From assembly GCA_947367415.1 (NCBI GenBank), contig CANBEE010000040.1, positions 1 through 14,284 on the forward strand: DNA of 14,284 bases, in the 5' to 3' direction. Position 1 is the first letter of the stretch; each line of letters opens with the position of its first letter. The position numbers were made by a program, and so were the translations under genes. Origin of the DNA: an uncultured Bacteroidales bacterium. Its GTDB lineage: Bacteria; Bacteroidota; Bacteroidia; Bacteroidales; Bacteroidaceae. Of the stretch, positions 1 through 8,281 are shown in pieces. The notes below the pieces were generated by a model. It worked only from the letters and a program-made list of their open reading frames with translations. It ran no database searches and was not told the DNA's origin.

Positions 1-32
1 GATTTAGGAATACCATAAATAATACGATAGAC

Positions 33-2570
33 ATGAAGAGACTTTATGTATGTATAGCAGCGCTTTGTGCAGCAGTGTGTACTATGGCTGCTGCAGGTGT
101 AGATGAGAAGAAAGAGGTGACGAGTCCTACAGAGGGAGTTATCACCCATAAATTTGTGCCTGAGGATGAGATGAAGGACGATATCTTGCAGATGTTGGCC
201 GATTTTTCCCTTTGGATGAAGAATGATTTTCAGCCTTGCGTCGCTCCCAATAGTTTGGGTGAGGTGTGTGGCTGCTTCCGTGGTGAGAACACCATGGCCA
301 ATGATGAGCGTGGAGTACGTCCTAATGCAGACCTCTCGATGATATGTGCTTTTCTGGTGAAGTATGCCAAGGATAAGGTGACGCTGCCCGAGGGTGTGAC
401 ATGGACCGAGATTGAGGATATGGCCATGCAGTCGCTCGTGTTTGCCTACTCTACCCACAAGGCCAATCGCCTCAAGGTGTGCAAGGGCAACAATTATTGG
501 GGCTCCACGAGCAAGAACGACTACACATGGGAGTCATCGCTTTGGGCCATGTCGGTAGCCTACTCGGCCTACTTCCAGTGGGACAAACTCACTGACGAAC
601 AGAAGGGATACATCTATGCCCTGCTCAAGGCAGAGTGTAACTATGAACTGGAACGTTCTATCCCCACGGGCTATGCCTCTGACTCAAAGGCTGAGGAAAA
701 TGGGTGGGAAGCAGATGTGCTGGCTGCTACCTTGGGTCTCTTCCCTAATGATGAGCTGGCACCGAAGTGGTTTGCCCGCCTCCGTGAGTTTGCCATCAAC
801 AGCTACTCGCACTATGCCGATGCTACTGACAAGACCGTCATCGACCCTGACTATGACAATACCACCGTGGCCGACCTATATAAGGGCAAGAACCTCTACG
901 ACGACTTCACCTTGCAGAACCATAACCTCTTCCATACCAGCTACCAGAACGTGGTGATGCAGGAACTGGGCGAGGCTGCCCTGGCACTGAAGATGTTTCA
1001 GCTGGGTACTACAGGCGTGGAGAAGTGGAGGACCAATGCTCTGATGCACAACAATCAGGAGGTGATGGACGAGGTGCTCAACTGGCTGGCTCTGGCCGAT
1101 GGCGAACTAGCCATGCCCAATGGTAATGACTGGAGTCTCTTCCTCTTTGACCAGATTACTTCGTACTCAACGATGGCTTGCTTCCTACGCGACCCCAATG
1201 CACTCATGCTCGAGAATATGGCCTATAAGTATATCAAGGCACGTCAGCAGACCACTGCTGATGGCTCATGGCTACTCAATGCCGATGTGGGTGCCCGCCG
1301 AATGGGTGTAGAGGCTCACCGCGTGATGATGACATGGTTGATGCACGAGACACTTTCCACAGCTGATCTTAAGGCTACAGCGTGGAGTGACTTCAATGCT
1401 CGCTATGCCGATGCCAAGGTTTTTGATACACAGAATATCGTACGTGCTGCGACTGCGGATCGATTCACCTGCTTCTCTTGGAGCAAGGGCCTGCGTAGCT
1501 ATACAGGATATATCGCAGCCAACAGTCCTGATAAGAATAAAATCATTGTGCCTTATCGTGCCAATAATACGGGTAACTTCCTTGGATGGTATACTGTGGA
1601 AGGCAAGCGAACCAATGCTGTGCCTGTAGTGGAGGGCATATATAAGCTTAGTGGCAACAGCTACACCATGAATGGTGAGCTAAATACCAACGAGGCTACC
1701 CTCAACAATCGCTTTGCAATCTATTCTACTCCAGGTAATGCAGTCGTCTACCTCGACTATGTGCGTGGTAATGTTGCTGGCACCATTACCCGTGAGCAGG
1801 GAGGCTTGATGGCTATCAGCGTGGATCCTATGATGAAGAAGGAGAGGACGGTGTATTGTCAACAGTCTGCTAAACTCGACGGTAGCACGCTTACCACATG
1901 GCAGACTCCGTGGATTAACGTTGACAACGAGTTGGGTGTCGTGTCGAAGAGTGCGCGCAGCATGGCTTTCGGTGACCGTTCGCTCAACAACTCTATCCAT
2001 ACGGCCAAGCTCTACTCTTCATATTCAGCCGAGAGCCGTAACTTCTCGGAAGGCGAGGTCGTAGACCGCCGCCATATCATTTACTATAGCAATGTGGATG
2101 CTGCTACTACGCAGGCAATGAGCGATGGTCTTCAAGTGTTAACCGATGTGGTGCCTGAGGGATGGAATGGCGTTATCGCTCCTGACCCGAATGGCGCTCA
2201 CTATCTCTTGCTCTCCAATTTTGTCGACGACAGCGTATGTGTGCTACGCGATGCGACTTGTCCGCTTGGAGCCCCAGTGTTCAGCGTGCCCACCATCATA
2301 GATGATAGTAAATCTACGGCAACGTTTGTCGTTGAGGAGAATCACTCTGTAGGCGATGCACTCCATGTCTTTGTGAAGGGTGATGGCATTACAGCCATGC
2401 AGGCTGCCGGAGATTCTCGTACCGTAAGTCTCAGCGTTGCAGGGAAGGCTGCGCGCGAGATTACTGTTAGTATCATCTGTGACAGTAAAATAGCATCAGG
2501 CACATTCGTGCTTCCTGGTGGTGTCAACGTAACTGTTTGTGTTGAGGGAACTACCTTGAAGGTCGAGTAG
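33..2570 (+). CDS. Secreted protein of unknown family; helical toroid-like N-terminal half, beta-rich C-terminal half
   Basis: The 845-residue product starts with a clear signal peptide (residues 1-21, MKRLYVCIAALCAAVCTMAAAG), so it acts outside the cytoplasm. Residues about 45-470 are rich in Trp, Tyr and amphipathic helices, with conserved-looking clusters K219-AEENGW-W225, H297-NLFHTSYQN-N306 and M361-PNGNDW-W367. This pattern suggests an (alpha/alpha) toroid of the polysaccharide-lyase or glycosidase type. From about residue 475 the sequence becomes Val/Thr/Gly-rich and beta-strand-like up to the C-terminus. That helical-then-beta order is known from several lyase families, but I cannot assign one and see no proven catalytic set. 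The ATG at 33 is the first Met and directly precedes the signal peptide; only 32 bases lie upstream, so no promoter can be judged. The next gene, also secreted, starts 56 bp after the stop on the same strand, so the two are probably co-expressed. A carbohydrate-active role is inference from fold impression and neighbour. Confidence 0.8.
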   Translation: MKRLYVCIAALCAAVCTMAAAGVDEKKEVTSPTEGVITHKFVPEDEMKDDILQMLADFSLWMKNDFQPCVAPNSLGEVCGCFRGENTMANDERGVRPNADLSMICAFLVKYAKDKVTLPEGVTWTEIEDMAMQSLVFAYSTHKANRLKVCKGNNYWGSTSKNDYTWESSLWAMSVAYSAYFQWDKLTDEQKGYIYALLKAECNYELERSIPTGYASDSKAEENGWEADVLAATLGLFPNDELAPKWFARLREFAINSYSHYADATDKTVIDPDYDNTTVADLYKGKNLYDDFTLQNHNLFHTSYQNVVMQELGEAALALKMFQLGTTGVEKWRTNALMHNNQEVMDEVLNWLALADGELAMPNGNDWSLFLFDQITSYSTMACFLRDPNALMLENMAYKYIKARQQTTADGSWLLNADVGARRMGVEAHRVMMTWLMHETLSTADLKATAWSDFNARYADAKVFDTQNIVRAATADRFTCFSWSKGLRSYTGYIAANSPDKNKIIVPYRANNTGNFLGWYTVEGKRTNAVPVVEGIYKLSGNSYTMNGELNTNEATLNNRFAIYSTPGNAVVYLDYVRGNVAGTITREQGGLMAISVDPMMKKERTVYCQQSAKLDGSTLTTWQTPWINVDNELGVVSKSARSMAFGDRSLNNSIHTAKLYSSYSAESRNFSEGEVVDRRHIIYYSNVDAATTQAMSDGLQVLTDVVPEGWNGVIAPDPNGAHYLLLSNFVDDSVCVLRDATCPLGAPVFSVPTIIDDSKSTATFVVEENHSVGDALHVFVKGDGITAMQAAGDSRTVSLSVAGKAAREITVSIICDSKIASGTFVLPGGVNVTVCVEGTTLKVE

Positions 2571-2626
2571 GGCACTTGCTGTGATAACCTGTGTAGCTAT
2601 TATTCACTTTTGTTTTGTATCATACC

Positions 2627-5600
2627 ATGAAATTGCGACAGATTATATTACTTGTTCTGTTAGGCTTCCTGACAGAAGTCTCGGTAGCTCAGACCGATGC
2701 TTGCCATTATGTGTATTTTTCTGATGGTAGCGTCGAGGCTTATCCGCTGGAGTATGTGAAGATGCTTGAGACAACCAGTGATGGGTATGTACTCACGCTT
2801 GTTAATGATAGCGTGTGTGAATGGGGTGTATCGGCGGTAGACTCCGTGAGCAGTGTTGCGCCGGCCTTCCCGCAGTTCGTAGAGTTTGATTTTAACGACA
2901 ATGCCAATGAGCAGCTTGTCAATGATGTTTACGGAACTATAACCGATGGGAAGGTGACGGCTACTGTTGCCGCCATTGGCAAGTGGTTGACACCGACATA
3001 TAAGCTTAGCGACAAGGATGCTGTTGCCTATGTTGATGGTGTGGCTCAGGTGAGTGGTGTTTCGCGTCTGCGCTTTGCTGATGAGATCGTGTATACATTG
3101 GGATACCCTAAGTATCAGCGTTTCTCAATGGAAAAGATTAGTGATGAGGTGTGGAGCGAAACCGATGAAGTTATCGAAAGTGTTGCTCTTACAGAGGATA
3201 TGCTCTCGACCAATGCCCCCACTGCCATTGAGGGCGAAGGGCTGGGTATGATGCTCGACAACAATGTAAATACGATATTCCACTCCACCTGGTCGGCCGA
3301 TCCTGTCTATGAGGTTGATCTCAATAAACAGGTATACATCTCGGTTGCTCTTACCAAGCCGATAAGTGACTTGCAATTCTACTATTCAGGTCGCCTCAAT
3401 AATGATCGCTACCATGTGCTTGAATGGCGTATCGAGGCCTCTAATGATGGCAGGGATTGGGTAGAGGTCGCAACGATTGATGAGAGTGATGGTCTGCCCT
3501 TAGCATCCTATACTTCGCCTACGATTGCTTTGGGTGCTTCGTATAGTCATCTTCGCTTTACAGCTGTGAGGGTAGGGTATAAGAACTATCTATGTATAAG
3601 TGAGTTTCGCCTGTATGAGGTGAAGGATGCAAGCGGAGGCCCAGTGTTGCTGGAACCGGCACGCTACGCCTATTGTATGAGACCGCTCGGGCGCGAAGTT
3701 CCGGTCGATGTCACTTGGCTAACAGATAAGGCGGCATCTGTACCACGCATTGACATCTATGTTGATGGTGGCCAAATGGTGTCAAGCAAGGATTATTATC
3801 TGAATGCACTCATTATGATTGACGGGAATGGTGTGTTTGCCGACTTTGAGGATTCGGTGCAGATAAAGGGACGAGGAAACTCCAGCTGGAGCAGCAATCC
3901 TTTTGCAAAGAACCCGTATAGACTGAAGTTTGCCAGCTCTGTCAAGCCTTTTGGGTTGAAGAAAGGCAAGAACTGGAACCTCATAGCCCAAGCTCAGACA
4001 GGCTCAATGATGAGTAATCCCATGGCAATGAAGGTGGCACGTATGGTAGGGGCTGCGGGAGCCAACGATGTAGTGCCGGTAGACCTTTATATGAATGGAC
4101 TGTATCGCGGAAGCTATATCTTTACGCAGAAGACCGGACTTGCCAACAACAGTATAGATCTCGACGATGAGGCTGCTGCAGTTTTTCTTGAGCTTGATAC
4201 GTATTACGACGAGACCTACAGATTTTATTCTAATAGCTATAGTCTGCCAGTAAATATCAAAGAACCAGATTTCTCGGAGGGAGAGACAGTGTTGGATATG
4301 GCGCAGGTGAAGACGGATTTCAATCGTTTCGAGACATCCGTTTACAATGATTCTCACTTTGAGCGATTGGTCGATGTGGATATGCTTGTCCGTTTCATGC
4401 TTGTCAATGAACTTGTGCTCAATACCGAGCTGGGACATCCCAAGAGTACCTTCCTCTACAAGGAGAATTTGAATGATCTGGGTAGTCCTTATGTCTTCGG
4501 CCCTGTATGGGACTTTGACTGGGGATATGGATATGAGGGCGATCGCGGATATTGTACCTCTTCGCCTGAGCAGAACCTGTTTGGCTACCATCCTTCAGGT
4601 AAGGGCAACAGATTCTTCTTCAAATTGTGGAAGTCAAGTGAGTTGGTAAAGCGCAAGTATTATGAGCTTTGGTGCGATTTTATGGAGAATCATCTGCAGG
4701 AGCTGATTGACTATGCTGATGATTACTTTGCTTATGTCAACAACTCATTCGTTGAAAATGCATACCAGTGGGGCGATGGATGGAACTATGAGTACACTGC
4801 CGAAAACATGAAAACATGGCTCGAGGCCCGTGCACACTATATTTTCGATAACCTTACTGCTTATAACTTGGATGTTCCTATGGTGCCTCTCTATGGGGAT
4901 GTCAATGGGGACAAGGCTGTTGCCTCTGATGACCTTAATATGCTCCTCTCTTATATGTTCGACAAGAAGTCTCTGGCATTCGATTTTGACCAAGCCGATA
5001 TGGATGTGAATGGAGATATCACTATTAGTGATGTGGCATGGCTTTGCGAGGAAATCGAAGAGCAGAACAGTCCGATGCCCTCAGTCGCTGATGGAGATTG
5101 GAAGGGTGTAGACAAGGCACTATCGGTACGTGTTGATGGAATGCCTGACGGTATGGAGTGGAAGTTGGCTGTCTCTTTGGATAATGCACAGCCCTATATC
5201 GCGTTCCAAATGGATGTTGAGCTACCCGAAGGGATCACTGTGTTTGATGACTTTACAGATATGGCTGCTTCTGAGCGTTTGGCGGGAACTCATGTCCTGA
5301 GGAATGGCTATCTGAAAGACGGCTCATATCGCATAGTAGGGTATTCGGCAAGTAATGCTCCTATAGCCGGCACGGAGGGTGACCTGTTTACATTGCTCTT
5401 GACTGCTGACCGGCAATTGTCTGTGGGTAGCTATCCACTTACGGTAACCAATATGCGCTTCCTCACCAGAGGAGGCTTTGAAGAGGCGCCTGCTGACGTG
5501 GTGGCTTCCCTAAATGTAAAGGATACTGCTATAGAAATGCCTGTCGCTTCTCCCTGCACGATAACCTATTATACCATTGAGGGAGAGCCTTTGGCTGCTC

Positions 5601-5677
5601 CGCGCTCAGGCATTGTTATCTGCCGCAAGGTGTATAGCGATGGCCGCGTAGAGGTAACGAAGCGAATGTATAAATGA
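2627..5677 (+). CDS. Secreted CotH-kinase-family protein with discoidin-like, dockerin-like and cohesin-like regions
   Basis: The product has 1016 residues from the ATG at 2627; the reading frame is open four codons further to a TTG at 2615, but the ATG gives a classical signal peptide (MKLRQIILLVLLGFLTEVSVAQ). Order of regions: a short N-terminal part; a discoidin (F5/8 type C)-like beta domain at about 185-330; a CotH domain at about 365-740, with R416-GNSSW-W421 and the diagnostic W628-D-F-D-W-G-Y-G. The Asp residues of that WDFD motif are, in the CotH family, the metal-binding/catalytic ones of an atypical kinase fold. Next is a dockerin-like pair of calcium-loop motifs (GDVNGD at 757-762, DMDVNGD at 791-797), then a cohesin-like beta sandwich (about 830-960) and a tail ending in an ITYYTIEGEPL element. 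That tail resembles the C-terminal sorting segments of Bacteroidota secreted proteins. CotH proteins phosphorylate proteins in Bacillus spores; the substrate here is unknown. Probable operon with the upstream secreted protein. Confidence 0.9.
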   Translation: MKLRQIILLVLLGFLTEVSVAQTDACHYVYFSDGSVEAYPLEYVKMLETTSDGYVLTLVNDSVCEWGVSAVDSVSSVAPAFPQFVEFDFNDNANEQLVNDVYGTITDGKVTATVAAIGKWLTPTYKLSDKDAVAYVDGVAQVSGVSRLRFADEIVYTLGYPKYQRFSMEKISDEVWSETDEVIESVALTEDMLSTNAPTAIEGEGLGMMLDNNVNTIFHSTWSADPVYEVDLNKQVYISVALTKPISDLQFYYSGRLNNDRYHVLEWRIEASNDGRDWVEVATIDESDGLPLASYTSPTIALGASYSHLRFTAVRVGYKNYLCISEFRLYEVKDASGGPVLLEPARYAYCMRPLGREVPVDVTWLTDKAASVPRIDIYVDGGQMVSSKDYYLNALIMIDGNGVFADFEDSVQIKGRGNSSWSSNPFAKNPYRLKFASSVKPFGLKKGKNWNLIAQAQTGSMMSNPMAMKVARMVGAAGANDVVPVDLYMNGLYRGSYIFTQKTGLANNSIDLDDEAAAVFLELDTYYDETYRFYSNSYSLPVNIKEPDFSEGETVLDMAQVKTDFNRFETSVYNDSHFERLVDVDMLVRFMLVNELVLNTELGHPKSTFLYKENLNDLGSPYVFGPVWDFDWGYGYEGDRGYCTSSPEQNLFGYHPSGKGNRFFFKLWKSSELVKRKYYELWCDFMENHLQELIDYADDYFAYVNNSFVENAYQWGDGWNYEYTAENMKTWLEARAHYIFDNLTAYNLDVPMVPLYGDVNGDKAVASDDLNMLLSYMFDKKSLAFDFDQADMDVNGDITISDVAWLCEEIEEQNSPMPSVADGDWKGVDKALSVRVDGMPDGMEWKLAVSLDNAQPYIAFQMDVELPEGITVFDDFTDMAASERLAGTHVLRNGYLKDGSYRIVGYSASNAPIAGTEGDLFTLLLTADRQLSVGSYPLTVTNMRFLTRGGFEEAPADVVASLNVKDTAIEMPVASPCTITYYTIEGEPLAAPRSGIVICRKVYSDGRVEVTKRMYK

Positions 5678-5691
5678 AGTAGGTAGTACGA

Positions 5692-5735
5692 AGCATAAAT
5701 AAAGCCGACTCAATGTAGCTGGCTTTTTTTATGCT
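5692..5735. terminator. Bidirectional intrinsic terminator between convergent genes
   Basis: AGCATAAATAAAGCC (5692-5706) pairs with GGCTTTTTTTATGCT (5721-5735) over 15 positions with a single T-T mismatch. The loop is 14 nt. On the + strand the GGC is followed by seven T, which suits termination of the CotH-family gene ending at 5677. On the - strand the 3' arm reads GGCTTTATTTATGCT and can serve nhaC, whose stop codon is only two bases away. Confidence 0.8.
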
Positions 5736-5736
5736 T

Positions 5737-7188
5737 TTATTCAGGTTTCTTATGCTGGATGATTTTATATCCTGTCCACGCTACAAGTATACTCATCAGC
5801 GGACTGATGAGGTTGAAGAAGCAGTAGGGCAGATAGGTCAGTGTGGCTACACCGAGAATGGTGGCTTGTGTCATGCCGCAGGTATTCCAAGGGACAAGTA
5901 CGGAAGTGACGGTTACGGCATCTTCGGTCGTACGGCTCAGTAGTCGGCTCTCATATCCATTACATTTGTAGATATCCTTGAACATATTGCTCGTGAGGAT
6001 GATAGAAATATACTGGTCTGCCGTGGCGACGTTAAAGAAAAGACCCGAACTGACGGTAGAGGTTACCATTCCTACTCGCCGACGGGTGAACCTTACAAAT
6101 AGGCGGGTGATGCTCTCAAGCATACCTCCTGCTGTCATAGCTCCGCCAAAGCACATGGCGCAGATGACAAGCCAGATGGTGTCCATCATGCCTGCCATGC
6201 CACGAGTTGCAATCAGCTCATTCACTTCTACGCTGCCTGCATCGAGGTTTGTTGCTCCGAAGAGCATGATGAAGGTTCCTTTTACCATGCCAAGTATGTC
6301 GCCAGGGTTGCTTTCTCCAATCTCGGCAAGCAGATGGGGCTGAAAGATAACTGCTGCAATCACAGCGAGCATGGTTGATATGAATAGGGTGATGATGGAA
6401 GGTACGCGGCGAGCGATGAGTACGCCTGTGATGACGGGTACGAGGAGCAACCACGGTGTAATCGTGAATTTGGCACCAAGTGCCTCGGTGAATAGGGCGA
6501 TGTTCGATGTATCAGAGGCTTCGTGCGAGAGTCCCGCAACGGCAAAGATGATGAGGGCTATAGTCATCGAAGGCACAGTGGTATACATCATGTAGCGGAT
6601 GTGTGTAAAGAGTGGAGTGCCCGTTGTGGATGAGGCGAGTACGGTAGTGTCCGAGAGTGGTGACACCTTGTCGCCAAAGTAGGCTCCTGAGATGATGGCT
6701 CCGGCAATCCATCCTTCGCTGAAGCCTTGTGCCTTGCCGATACCCATTAGGGCTATACCAATGGTGGCAATGGTGGTCCACGAGCTGCCTGTCATGACCG
6801 AGACTATGGCACAGATGATGCAGGTGCACAGGAGAAAGAAGTCGGGGTGTATCACTTGCACTCCGTAGTAGATGAGCGTAGGTACTACACCGCTTGCTAT
6901 CCAGGCACCTGACAGTGCGCCTATGATGAGTAGGATGATGATGGCTGTGCCCACTCCCGTGATGTTGCGCACCATAGCCTCTTCAAACTCATTCCATGAT
7001 TTCTTCAGTATACCCATACCTATCAGTACGCATACGCCTGAGGCTACGAGAAGACATACTTGGCTACCGCCACCCAAAGCGTCACTGCCAAAAAGGTAGA
7101 TGGTGAGTGCGAGCAGTCCGATAAGGATTGCCAACGGAAGAAGCGACAATAGAACTGAGGGGGTGCGGGTAGGGGAATTTTCCTGCAT
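5737..7188 (-). CDS. nhaC: Na+/H+ antiporter, NhaC family
   Basis: The 483-residue inner-membrane protein has about 11-12 strongly hydrophobic segments and exports Na+ in exchange for protons, serving pH and sodium homeostasis. The family signature G168-AYFGDKVSPLSDTT-T182 is intact, including D173, D180 and the surrounding Ser/Thr residues; GSSWTTIATIGIALMGI precedes it as usual in NhaC. The length fits the family (about 450-500 residues). The ATG at 7188 is preferred: another ATG at 7198 is out of frame. A Bacteroidota-type -7 box lies upstream (7215-7222). The gene is transcribed alone toward the shared terminator and converges on the CotH-family gene. Some NhaC-superfamily members instead carry amino acids or malate/lactate, so the exact substrate is by homology only. 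Confidence 0.9.
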   Translation of the reverse strand: MQENSPTRTPSVLLSLLPLAILIGLLALTIYLFGSDALGGGSQVCLLVASGVCVLIGMGILKKSWNEFEEAMVRNITGVGTAIIILLIIGALSGAWIASGVVPTLIYYGVQVIHPDFFLLCTCIICAIVSVMTGSSWTTIATIGIALMGIGKAQGFSEGWIAGAIISGAYFGDKVSPLSDTTVLASSTTGTPLFTHIRYMMYTTVPSMTIALIIFAVAGLSHEASDTSNIALFTEALGAKFTITPWLLLVPVITGVLIARRVPSIITLFISTMLAVIAAVIFQPHLLAEIGESNPGDILGMVKGTFIMLFGATNLDAGSVEVNELIATRGMAGMMDTIWLVICAMCFGGAMTAGGMLESITRLFVRFTRRRVGMVTSTVSSGLFFNVATADQYISIILTSNMFKDIYKCNGYESRLLSRTTEDAVTVTSVLVPWNTCGMTQATILGVATLTYLPYCFFNLISPLMSILVAWTGYKIIQHKKPE

Positions 7189-7214
7189 TTTTGTGCATTT
7201 TTGTAATTAATCGA

Positions 7215-7222
7215 CAAAGATA
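7215..7222 (-). promoter_or_regulatory. Putative -7 box for nhaC
   Basis: On the minus strand this reads TATCTTTG, an exact match to the Bacteroidota -7 consensus TAnnTTTG. It lies 27 bases upstream of the nhaC ATG, with a T-rich stretch (from the A run at 7239-7245) near the expected -33 position but no clear TTTG there. No Shine-Dalgarno sequence is evident before the ATG. Confidence 0.5.
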
Positions 7223-7238
7223 GTGCAAATGAACGAAT

Positions 7239-7265
7239 AAAAAAAGCAGCGAGGAGTCTCGCTGC
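7239..7265 (-). terminator. Intrinsic terminator of the outer-membrane protein gene
   Basis: A perfect 8-bp stem, GCAGCGAG (7246-7253) with CTCGCTGC (7258-7265), and a 4-nt loop. Read on the minus strand it is followed by seven T (complement of 7239-7245), the textbook intrinsic-terminator form. It lies 27 bases past the stop of the gene at 7292-8152, and isolates that gene from nhaC. Confidence 0.9.
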
Positions 7266-7291
7266 CAAACTTTAAGAGAAGGTGTATTATA

Positions 7292-8152
7292 TTAATAGAA
7301 GATAGAGAATCCCATGGTAAGTGGATAGACTTCACAATTGGGACCTCTGAGAGGACCATCACCACCTATAGGCCACTCGGGTCTCATCGGGTTCTGGAAA
7401 AGGTCGATAAGCGAGAGCTTGGCCATGAAGCCGATATTGTTGTAGCCCACCTGAGCCATAAGGTTTACGTTGAGTGGGTTAAGGTTATAGTTCTTGCTGA
7501 TGTTGCGCTGCTTGCCACCATCAATTCGTCCCAATGACTTGGGAGCGAAGCGGTACTCAATCTCGGGACCAAAGGTGAGGAAGAAGGGCTTGCCGTTCAC
7601 ATAGTGTTGAAGTTCCAGGTTGATAGGCAGGCGGAAGCCCCAGTAGCGGAACCAGGTCTCATCGTATTGGTTCGTGTTTATAGGATTGACGCCATAGCTG
7701 ATGAGGCCATTGCTGTTGTAGAAGTATTGGGCATCGTTGAACTTATAGCTGCTGCGTCCGAATCCGAAGGCATAGCTAAGGCCGATGGTGCCGCGCTTGT
7801 TGAAGGCAATGCTGTGCTCGCAGAGGTACACGCCCCAATCCCAGCATTTGCTTTGATTCTGGCTGATGCCATTGGCATAGTCCATGCTGAAAGCGTCGTT
7901 GCTCAGGCGGCTGAATCCCATGTAGTAGGTGGGGTAGTGGGCTCGCATACGGCGACGGGGCGTAGTGTACTTTTTGTCTCCGACTTTTACCTTTGTCTCT
8001 CGCCTTACGGTGGCATCATCGTCTGTAATCTCATATTCTTCGATGATGAGCCATTCACCGATGCGTGTCTCATCAGTTTGCTTTACTTGTGCTGTAGTGC
8101 CTATGCTTGCCGTCAGGGCCAGTGCGCAAAGTGCGGTTTTCAGTAGTTTCAT
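7292..8152 (-). CDS. Small outer-membrane beta-barrel-like protein
   Basis: The 286-residue product has a signal peptide (MKLLKTALCALALTASIGTTA, cleavage probably before Q22). After an acidic/basic linker (about 23-70, with RRRMRAHYP) it alternates aromatic and polar residues in beta-strand fashion: FSRLSNDAFSMDY, GTIGLSYAFGFGRSSY, FRLPINLELQHYV, FFLTFGPEIEYRF, NVNLMAQVGYNNIGFMAKL. It ends in GFSIFY, a terminal aromatic typical of BAM-inserted barrels. This is the general pattern of Bacteroidota outer-membrane beta-barrel (porin/OmpW/PorT-like) proteins, but I cannot name the family or a substrate. It is a single gene with its own terminator, transcribed divergently from queA. A minus-strand CACCTTTG (8208-8201), one base off the -7 consensus, could be its promoter. 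Confidence 0.8.
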   Translation of the reverse strand: MKLLKTALCALALTASIGTTAQVKQTDETRIGEWLIIEEYEITDDDATVRRETKVKVGDKKYTTPRRRMRAHYPTYYMGFSRLSNDAFSMDYANGISQNQSKCWDWGVYLCEHSIAFNKRGTIGLSYAFGFGRSSYKFNDAQYFYNSNGLISYGVNPINTNQYDETWFRYWGFRLPINLELQHYVNGKPFFLTFGPEIEYRFAPKSLGRIDGGKQRNISKNYNLNPLNVNLMAQVGYNNIGFMAKLSLIDLFQNPMRPEWPIGGDGPLRGPNCEVYPLTMGFSIFY

Positions 8153-8269
8153 AGTGCTTTATTATTAAGTTTTGTTCGTTATTCTATCCATTAGACGTAA
8201 CAAAGGTGCGAAAAGTTGCAAGAATATGAAAATTTTTGTGATTTTTTTTCTTCAACGCTCAGTTTGCGC

Positions 8270-8277
8270 TAATTTTG
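8270..8277 (+). promoter_or_regulatory. -7 box almost touching the queA start codon
   Basis: TAATTTTG matches TAnnTTTG exactly and ends only four bases before the ATG at 8282. A T-rich tract (8242-8249) stands at about -33 spacing. Transcription would begin at or within a few bases of the ATG, so the message may be leaderless. A weaker alternative, TCAGTTTG at 8259-8266, would give a leader of about ten bases. Confidence 0.55.
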
Positions 8278-8281
8278 CAGT

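Noticed and set aside
2615..2626. TTG at 2615 as start of the CotH-family gene
   Set aside because: The ATG at 2627 directly begins a typical signal peptide; the four extra residues add nothing.
4004..4591. A 195-codon open frame on the - strand inside the CotH domain
   Set aside because: It overlaps the catalytic part of a well-supported protein and has Ile/His-rich shadow composition.
7604..8146. A 180-codon open frame on the + strand opposite the outer-membrane protein gene
   Set aside because: It is antisense to a gene with a signal peptide, barrel pattern and its own terminator; its product is low-complexity (Ala/Val/Glu runs) as expected from a complement frame.
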